Assembly: GCF_037203705.1 (NCBI RefSeq)
Contig: NZ_JBBCAT010000001.1
Location: forward strand, 1,709,418 to 1,773,417
Source of the DNA: Prosthecomicrobium sp. N25
GTDB taxonomy: Bacteria > Pseudomonadota > Alphaproteobacteria > Rhizobiales > Ancalomicrobiaceae
DNA length: 64,000 bases
Reading direction: 5' to 3'
In this document: positions 58,250-64,000 of the stretch, piece after piece
How the letters are laid out: the number at the start of each line of letters is the position of its first letter
How positions within the stretch are numbered: the first letter of the stretch is position 1
The notes under the pieces: generated by a model
Seen by the model: only the letters and a program-made list of their open reading frames with translations
Databases searched by the model: none
Told to the model about the DNA's origin: nothing
Made by a program: the position numbers and the translations under genes

Positions 58250-59758
58250 TCAGCGGGCCAGGCGGAGCCGCCCGATGCGCTGGGCGATCTTGTCGAAGAT
58301 CGGCGACAGCTGGGCGACCTCGACCGCATCGTAGAAGTGTCCGGAATCCGTCGCACAGGCCGCCAGCAGATCCTTGGCGGTCGTGTCGGTCCCGAGTTCC
58401 AGGCCGATCGTGAAGATCTCGATGCCCTTGGCCTTGATGTTGCTGCAAACCTCTAGGGCCTTGGCGTCGAGGTTGGTGCGCAGGTTCTTTCCGCGGGTCG
58501 GACCCGTATAGTCGTGGTACGGATAGTCCACCGATGAATATTGGCCAGCCGTGCCCGTCCCGTAGGTGGAGATCGAGTTGGCCCCGTCCGTCATCAGGAC
58601 GATGATCTTCTGGTTGTCCTTGGTCCCGTAGCTGCGTCCCTCGGTGAACGGCATCTCGGGCGAGAGCATCCGCCACCCCCAGGCCAGGCCCTCCGGGATG
58701 TTCGTCGACCCGAAGGCCTTCATGGCGTCGAGCGCGGTCTTCACCGTCGGGATGCTGGCGGTGAGCGGGGTCACCGGCGTGATGTCGCAGCCGAAGTCCG
58801 GGCCCTTGGGGCGGCGATAGTTGGAGAAGAAGGTCGAGTTCGAGCGGTCGATGGTGGTCGCGAGGTTGTACTTGGACGCATTGATCAGCCGGGCGATGTC
58901 GCCGCCGCCGATGTGGTCGGGAATGTAGTCGTTCGGATAGGAGTATCCGGCGCTGCGGTCCGGCTCGTCGGGCCAGAAGGAGGGGACGAAGAGCGTGTCG
59001 GGCTTCGCCGCATCGGGCACCGCGTCGGTCGTGTCGTAGGGCGAGGGCCGGGTCTCGACGCAGCCCGGCCACGCGATCGCGAACTTGTCGTAGAGCGAGA
59101 AGCGGTTCAGCGCTGCGTTGAAATTGGAATTGGCCCTGTTGCTTCGGGCGTCGTTGTCGATCCACGGCGCGCCGCGGTATTTCGGCCCGACATTCACGAA
59201 GGCCGAGAAGGGCACCACGGCGAACTTCAGCCGGTCCTCGCCGACCACCTGCCGGGCGAGTTGGTCCACGAAGGCGTTCGACGCCGATTTCAGCGTCGCC
59301 ATCCGGGTCCCATCCATGGAGCCCGTGTTGTCGAGCGTCAGGGCGATCTCCAGCGTGGTCGTGCTGACCTGGGACTCGCTACGGACGCTCTGCTCCATGG
59401 TGGCGATGCCCAGGATGCCGAGGAACAGCATCTTGACCTCGACCGTCGCGTCGACCGTCACCTGCGTCTTGTCGGCCGCAACCGCGAACCTGGTGATCTT
59501 GGCGTCGCGATGCGTGAAGTTCGCCTCGAAGGACTGGCGTGCCGCCGTCGCCGGGTCGCCGCCGACGGTCCGGCCGAGTTCGATGGCGCGGGCACCCGCG
59601 ATCGTCGCCGCGTCCGCGGCGTCCTGCAGGGTGACGCGGGCCGCGGTCACGCGATTGTAGTCGACCGCCCCTCCGGCGACGCCCATCAGCGGCACCAGCA
59701 TCACCGCGAAGGTCACCATCGTGTTGCCGCGCGTATCGCCCCACAAGCCGCCGAGCAT
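58250..59758 (-). CDS. TadG-like protein with von Willebrand A domain
   Basis: A 502-aa protein. The N-terminus DTRGNTMVTFAVMLVPLMGV is the TadE/TadG class-III-pilin-like membrane segment (residues 8-27), and a vWA domain starts EIALTLDNTGSM (MIDAS-like DxTxS) with MTDGANS later. AGGAGGCGGGC precedes ATG 59758. TadG proteins help assemble Flp pili, but no other tad gene is in the window. Confidence 0.85.
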   Translation of the reverse strand: MLGGLWGDTRGNTMVTFAVMLVPLMGVAGGAVDYNRVTAARVTLQDAADAATIAGARAIELGRTVGGDPATAARQSFEANFTHRDAKITRFAVAADKTQVTVDATVEVKMLFLGILGIATMEQSVRSESQVSTTTLEIALTLDNTGSMDGTRMATLKSASNAFVDQLARQVVGEDRLKFAVVPFSAFVNVGPKYRGAPWIDNDARSNRANSNFNAALNRFSLYDKFAIAWPGCVETRPSPYDTTDAVPDAAKPDTLFVPSFWPDEPDRSAGYSYPNDYIPDHIGGGDIARLINASKYNLATTIDRSNSTFFSNYRRPKGPDFGCDITPVTPLTASIPTVKTALDAMKAFGSTNIPEGLAWGWRMLSPEMPFTEGRSYGTKDNQKIIVLMTDGANSISTYGTGTAGQYSSVDYPYHDYTGPTRGKNLRTNLDAKALEVCSNIKAKGIEIFTIGLELGTDTTAKDLLAACATDSGHFYDAVEVAQLSPIFDKIAQRIGRLRLAR

Positions 59759-59960
59759 GCCCGCCTCCTTTTTCTGGAGACGAGATGAAATTCTAGCTGC
59801 TTGCAGACCGGTTAAGGGCCCGGGAGGTGATCCGAACCGTTCGGAAACCAAGAAAACTCATTAAAATGAGAGTGTTAGACCCAAAGCCGCGGCCTTTTGC
59901 GGAACTTGCGCGGCCTCACGGGGGAGCCTGAACTTCGCGATACCGTTACTGATCCATATA

Positions 59961-60007
59961 GGAAAACGAATATGTAGCCCCGCGCGACGCGATGGCGGGC
60001 GCGGGGC
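59961..60007 (-). terminator. Terminator after the dehydrogenase gene
   Basis: GCCCCGCGC (59977-59985) and GCGCGGGGC (59999-60007) form a 9-bp stem with a 13-nt loop; on the minus strand TACATATTCGTTTTCC follows, 7 bp past the stop of the 60015 gene. Confidence 0.65.
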
Positions 60008-60014
60008 CGGTCGC

Positions 60015-60884
60015 TCAGCGGTCGAGGCGGGCGATGAGGCTCGACGTGTCCCAGCGACGCCCGCCCATCTTCTGCACCTCGCTGTAGAACTGGTCGACCA
60101 GCGCGGTCACGGGCAGGTTGGCGCCGTTGCGCCGCGCCTCGCCGAGCACGATGCCGAGGTCCTTGCGCATCCAGTCGACCGCGAAGCCGAAGTCGAACTT
60201 GCCGGCCGCCATGGTCTTGTACCGGTTCTCCATCTGCCAGGACTGCGCCGCCCCCTTGGAGATGGTCTCGATCACCGTCTCGACGTCCAGGCCCGCGGCC
60301 TTGGCGAAGTGGATGCCCTCGGCGAGCCCCTGGACGAGCCCGGCGATGCAGATCTGGTTGACCATCTTGGTGAGCTGGCCCGATCCCGCCGGGCCGAGCA
60401 GGTTGACCATGCGCGCGAAGGCCCGGATCACCGGCTCGGCCCGCTCGAACGGGGCCCGGTCGCCGCCGACCATCACGGTCAGGACCCCGTTCTCGGCGCC
60501 CGCCTGCCCCCCCGAAACCGGCGCGTCCAGCGCGTCGAAGCCGCCGATGCGGGCCGCGTCGTAGAGCTCCCGCGCGACGTCGGCCGAGGCCGTCGTGTTG
60601 TCGATGTAGACCGCCCCGGCGGCCATCGACTTGAAGCAGCCGTCCGGTCCGAGGGTGACCTCGCGCAGGTCGTCGTCGTTGCCGACGCAGGAGAAGACGA
60701 AGTCGCAGCCCTCCGCCGCCTTCGCGGGCGTCAGCCCCAGGCTGCCGCCGAACTGCGCGACCCACTTCTCCGCCTTCGCGGTGGTCCGGTTGTAGACCGC
60801 CACGTCGTGGCCGCCCTTGGTCCTGAGATGCCCGGCCATGGGGTAGCCCATGACGCCGAGCCCGATGAAAGCCACCTTCGCCAT
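60015..60884 (-). CDS. NAD(P)-dependent beta-hydroxyacid dehydrogenase (MmsB/GarR-like)
   Basis: A 289-aa oxidoreductase. VAFIGLGVMGYPMAGHL is the Rossmann loop, DAPVSGGQAGAENG the substrate loop and GQLTKMVNQICIAGLVQ carries the catalytic Lys. It could act on 3-hydroxyisobutyrate, tartronate semialdehyde or succinic semialdehyde; sequence alone cannot decide. AAGGGTGACGGG precedes the ATG. Confidence 0.88.
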   Translation of the reverse strand: MAKVAFIGLGVMGYPMAGHLRTKGGHDVAVYNRTTAKAEKWVAQFGGSLGLTPAKAAEGCDFVFSCVGNDDDLREVTLGPDGCFKSMAAGAVYIDNTTASADVARELYDAARIGGFDALDAPVSGGQAGAENGVLTVMVGGDRAPFERAEPVIRAFARMVNLLGPAGSGQLTKMVNQICIAGLVQGLAEGIHFAKAAGLDVETVIETISKGAAQSWQMENRYKTMAAGKFDFGFAVDWMRKDLGIVLGEARRNGANLPVTALVDQFYSEVQKMGGRRWDTSSLIARLDR

Positions 60885-61054
60885 CCCGTCACCCTTCTTG
60901 TTTCAGTCTGGTGCCGATCGCCTGCGCGTCCGGCCCTCCGATGGCCGCGAGACTAGCCCGCGCCGCGGCGGATCGCACCGGCGACTTCCGTCGGTCCGTC
61001 CGAAACCGCCCGCGCTGTGCCGCCGCCGCCACGTCCGCCGCGGCCGGGGCCCGT

Positions 61055-61906
61055 TCAGGCGCGCCGGCGCAGATGCCGGGTGAGCAGTCGCTCGAGCCAG
61101 TCCCAGATCCGGCGCAGCGTCTCCACCAGGGTCAGGTAGACGACGGCGGCGTACATGTAGACGGAGATGTCGTAGGTCCGGCTATAGGCGAGCTTGGTCT
61201 CGCCCATCAGCTCGAAGAGCGTCACCACCGAGGCCACCGCCGATCCCTTGATCATCAGGATCACCTCGTTGCCGAGGGGGCGGAGTGCGGTGATCATGGC
61301 CTGCGGCAGGATCACCTTCCAGAAGGCGATGCGCTCGGTGAGCCCGAGCGCGAAGGCCCCCTCCCACTGGCCGCGCGGCACCGCCTTGATGGCGCCGGCC
61401 AGGATCTCGGCCTGATAGGCGGCCGTGTTGAGCGAGAAGGTCAGCAGGACGTACCAGTAGGCGTCCTTGTAGAAGGTCCCCAGGTTCAGGGGCGCGAGAT
61501 ACTCCGAGAACTGACCCGCCCCGTAATAGGCGAGGTAGGTCTGGGCGAGCAGCGGCGTGCCCCGGAAGAAGTAGATGTAGCCGAACGCGAACCGCGCCCA
61601 CAGGCCGCGCTGGCGCAGCCGGGCGAGCGCGAGCGGCAGGGCCAGGAGCCCTCCGAAGACGAGCGAGATCGCCACGAGCTGCAGGGTCACCCCGAGCCCG
61701 GTCGCGAGCCGGGGCCAGTATTTGACGAAGACCTCGGCATCCAGCATCCGCCCGACCGCCACCGGCCAGTCGGACACCAGCACGCTCGCGATCAGCGCGA
61801 GCAGAAGGAGCGCGACCACGTCGCCGGGCCGCGTCACCGGGCGAGGCCGATCCGCCGTCGCATCGGCCACGGGCCCGAGGCTGCCGGGAGCCGCCTCCGC
61901 GCTCAT
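61055..61906 (-). CDS. Polar amino-acid ABC permease, HisM-like
   Basis: A 283-aa permease with a 30-residue variable N-terminus, then helices and the loop AFALGLTERIAFWKVILPQA that docks the ATPase. FFRGTPLLAQTYLAYYGAGQ is the HisM/GlnP hallmark. The ATG overlaps the stop of the upstream permease by 1 nt (TGATG). No ATPase gene follows within 170 bp; the next gene is the unrelated dehydrogenase, so the ATPase is elsewhere. Confidence 0.88.
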   Translation of the reverse strand: MSAEAAPGSLGPVADATADRPRPVTRPGDVVALLLLALIASVLVSDWPVAVGRMLDAEVFVKYWPRLATGLGVTLQLVAISLVFGGLLALPLALARLRQRGLWARFAFGYIYFFRGTPLLAQTYLAYYGAGQFSEYLAPLNLGTFYKDAYWYVLLTFSLNTAAYQAEILAGAIKAVPRGQWEGAFALGLTERIAFWKVILPQAMITALRPLGNEVILMIKGSAVASVVTLFELMGETKLAYSRTYDISVYMYAAVVYLTLVETLRRIWDWLERLLTRHLRRRA

Positions 61907-62700
61907 CAGCCGATCCTCCGCTCGCCGCGCGCCGACCACGCCTCGATCCGGCCGATCCCGACCGACGAGATCATCGACAGGACGAGATAGATGAGGCAGG
62001 CCACGAGGTAGAAGAGGAAATGCTGCTTGGTCACGCCGGCCGCCACGAAGGACATGCGCAGCAGGTCCGGCAGGGCGATCACCGAGACCAGGGACGTGTC
62101 CTTGAGCAGGATCAGCCACAGGTTGGACACGCCGGGCAGCGCGAAGCGCCAGAGCTGGGGCAGGACCACGAGCCGGAACGCCAGGCCGCGGCTGAGACCG
62201 AGCGAGCGGGCCGCCTCGACCTGCCCGCTCGAGATGCCCCGAAAGGCGCCGAGAAAGACCTCGCTCGAATAGGCGGAGAACACGACCCCGAGCGCGAACA
62301 TGCCGGCCACGAAGCCGTTGACCTGCACGGCCTCGCCGCCGTCCGTCCAGGCCTCGATGGTCTCGGCCTCGAAGCCGGCGCCCCAGTCGGTCAGGAGCTG
62401 CAGGACCGCGCCGACGCCCTGGTTGAAGCTCTCGACCGCGCTCTGCAGCAGCATCTGGCCGCCGTAGTAGACGATGAAGATGGTGAGCAGCTCCGGCAGG
62501 CCGCGGAAGACCGTCGTATAGCCGTCCCCGATGGCGCGCAGCAGCCACGAGGACGAGTTCTTCGCGATCGCCACCAGGAGCCCGAGAAGCAGCCCGAAGG
62601 GCAGGGTCGCCAGCGCCAGCGTGACCGTCACGAGGACGCCCTCGGCGATCTCGTCCCCCCATCCGTTCGCCCCCCACGCGAGGAGGCCGAGAGTCTCCAT
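61906..62700 (-). CDS. Polar amino-acid ABC permease, HisQ-like
   Basis: A 264-aa permease. GVLVTVTLALATLPFGLLLG is helix 1, GDGYTTVFRGLPELLTIFIV and ARSLGLSRGLAFRLVVLPQL are the family signature and EAA loop. It pairs with the HisM-like subunit and follows the binding-protein gene after 104 bp. Weak ribosome site. Confidence 0.88.
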   Translation of the reverse strand: METLGLLAWGANGWGDEIAEGVLVTVTLALATLPFGLLLGLLVAIAKNSSSWLLRAIGDGYTTVFRGLPELLTIFIVYYGGQMLLQSAVESFNQGVGAVLQLLTDWGAGFEAETIEAWTDGGEAVQVNGFVAGMFALGVVFSAYSSEVFLGAFRGISSGQVEAARSLGLSRGLAFRLVVLPQLWRFALPGVSNLWLILLKDTSLVSVIALPDLLRMSFVAAGVTKQHFLFYLVACLIYLVLSMISSVGIGRIEAWSARGERRIG

Positions 62701-62804
62701 GGTCCGGCCCGTGGTCTCGGGTCAATCGAAGGGGTTGCCGGCGAAGCCGCCGGGCCCGGCGGGCGAACCGGACCGGAGGACGAGGCCCCCGGTCCGGCGG
62801 CCGC

Positions 62805-63584
62805 TCAGTAGATCGAGAAGGGGAAGTACTTCTTGTTGATCTTCTCGTAGGTGCCGTCCTTGATGATCTCGGCCAGCGCCTTGTTGATCTGCGCCTTGAG
62901 GTCCTTGTCCTCCTTGCGCACCGCGATGCCGGCGCCCTCGCCGAAATACTTGACGTCCTTGATGTCGCCGCCGACGAACTGGCAGCACTTGTTGCCGTCG
63001 CCCTTCTCCAGCCATTCGTAGAGGACCACGGAATCTGCCAGGATGCCGTCCAGCCGGCCGGCGACCAGATCGGCGTTGGCCTCGTCCTGCGTGCCGTAGA
63101 GCTTCACGTTGACGCCCTTGGCCTTGTACTGGTCCTCCAGGTACGTGGCGTGCGTCGTCGAGGACTGCGCCCCGAGCGTCTTGCCCTTCAGGGCCTCCGG
63201 CTTCGTGTCCGTGATGCCGTTGGTCTTCGAGGTCACGAAGCGCGCCGGCGTGTTGTAGTACTTGTCGGTGAAGTCGACCTGCTTCTTGCGCTCCTCGGTG
63301 ATCGACATCGAGGCCACGATCGCGTCGAACTTCTTGGCCTTCAGGGCGGGAATGATGCCGTCCCAGTCCTGGGCGACGAAGTCGCACTTGGCCTTCATCT
63401 TGTCGCACAGCGCCTTGGCGATCTCGATGTCGAAACCCTGCAGCTGCTTGTTCGAGTCGACGAAGTTGAAGGGCGGGTAGGCCCCTTCCGTGCCGATCTT
63501 GATCGCCTTCCATTCCTTCGCTTCGACCGCGCCGACCGCCGCCAGCATGGCGAAAGCGGCGACTGCGTACTGCATCAGACGCAT
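62805..63584 (-). CDS. Polar amino-acid ABC substrate-binding protein (SBP_bac_3)
   Basis: Periplasmic protein of 259 aa. Signal peptide MRLMQYAVAAFAMLAAVGAVEA; mature start KIGTEGAYPPFNFVDSNKQL and FDIEIAKALCDKMKAKCDFV are HisJ/ArgT-like, with two Cys pairs. Likely binds lysine/arginine/ornithine or histidine. AAAAGGG precedes ATG 63584. It heads the HisQ/HisM set. Confidence 0.9.
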   Translation of the reverse strand: MRLMQYAVAAFAMLAAVGAVEAKEWKAIKIGTEGAYPPFNFVDSNKQLQGFDIEIAKALCDKMKAKCDFVAQDWDGIIPALKAKKFDAIVASMSITEERKKQVDFTDKYYNTPARFVTSKTNGITDTKPEALKGKTLGAQSSTTHATYLEDQYKAKGVNVKLYGTQDEANADLVAGRLDGILADSVVLYEWLEKGDGNKCCQFVGGDIKDVKYFGEGAGIAVRKEDKDLKAQINKALAEIIKDGTYEKINKKYFPFSIY

Positions 63585-64000
63585 GATGGGACCCTTTTCT
63601 GCCTCCCGGACGCCGTTGCGCCCGTGCGGGCGGAGATCCGCCCGCGATACGCCGACTTTGGCCTGTTCCCCGCGCTTCCGCAACGGGCGCCGGCATGTCC
63701 TGCGCCCCCTCGGCCCATGGGCGCCGGCCGGCTCACCTACCGTCACTCGACAATCGTCGAGTCGGCGCCGAAGTAAAGCCTAAACCATGATCACGCACGC
63801 CGCGTCCGCTACATGCCTTTCTTCAGATTTGACCGAAAAGGATGAGGCTCGCGAAACCGGCCCGTGACAAGGGTCCGGAGACAGTCTCCTCCACCACCCG
63901 GCACGCCACCCGTCAGACGGCGCCGCCGACAAGGGATGCAGGTGCATGCAACTGGGCAGGCTCCCCGGGCTCTCCCGCGGGCCGCGCGAGGCATCCGACG
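63585..64000. other. 416-bp region at the window end with two hairpins
   Basis: No gene is supported. Upstream of the binding-protein gene lie GCGGGCGGA-GA-TCCGCCCGC (63626-63645, 9-bp arms) and ACTCGAC-AATC-GTCGAGT (63745-63762, 7-bp arms). Either could be an operator or 5'-leader structure. The remainder is plain, slightly more AT-rich sequence. Confidence 0.45.

Noticed and set aside
63809-63994. Short minus-strand frame at the window end
   Set aside because: 61 codons, Arg/Gly/Cys-rich, no ribosome site and no family features.

Overview
This 64 kb, very GC-rich window looks like ordinary chromosome of an alphaproteobacterium of the order Hyphomicrobiales (Rhizobiales). Supporting signs are an FrcR/FrcBCA-type sugar transporter, CobS-DUF1289-retropepsin beside CobT, DUF2336, an Omp2-type alphaproteobacterial porin, PHA synthase and phasin, a CbbR-led Calvin operon and many ABC/TRAP uptake systems. 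About 54 protein genes and one tRNA (Val, CAC) are supported. I found no insertion sequence, integrase, prophage or CRISPR array. Where several starts were possible I chose by Shine-Dalgarno, family N-terminus and overlap with the upstream stop.

Layout: 1-4.7 kb, ROK repressor divergent from frcBCA. 4.7-9.9 kb, minus-strand cluster of LysR, PotABCD-like ABC transporter and a DUF3830 protein. 10.2-10.5 kb, a compositionally odd small YD-repeat protein. 10.7-14.6 kb, DusA and the end of cobalamin synthesis (CobS, CobT) with the DUF1289 and retropepsin companions. 14.8-18.1 kb, secreted protein, PHA synthase, TIGR03308-like transferase. 18.2 kb, tRNA-Val. 18.4-23.7 kb, Opp-type peptide ABC operon ending in a fused double ATPase. 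23.8-26.4 kb, class III cyclase/TPR protein and an SGNH-fold protein. 26.5-32 kb, one giant gene for a Ser/Thr kinase with eleven tandem periplasmic repeats. 32.2-33.6 kb, porin. 33.7-40.4 kb, cbbR divergent from cbbS-cbbX-cbbF-cbbP-cbbT with no cbbL. 40.5-47.4 kb, phasin, PAP2 protein, class I fumarase, DUF2336, L,D-transpeptidase, DUF971, MoaA. 47.4-48.1 kb, repeat-rich intergenic mosaic. 48.1-52.2 kb, secreted PG-binding-like protein, DMT and MFS exporters. 52.3-57.3 kb, TRAP transporter (DctQ, unusual long DctM, TakP-like binding protein) around a class II amidotransferase. 57.6-64 kb, MobA, TadG/vWA protein, beta-hydroxyacid dehydrogenase and a polar amino-acid ABC transporter.

Together the genes describe a free-living heterotroph with many high-affinity uptake systems, carbon storage as PHA, and at least part of a Calvin cycle (PRK, FBPase, transketolase, red-type activase). 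The two items most worth attention are (1) the 1,832-residue kinase, whose eleven ~120-residue BON-like repeats are arranged as a higher-order (ABC)3AB array, and (2) the cbb operon, which carries a divergent RuBisCO small-subunit-like gene and cbbX but no large-subunit gene.
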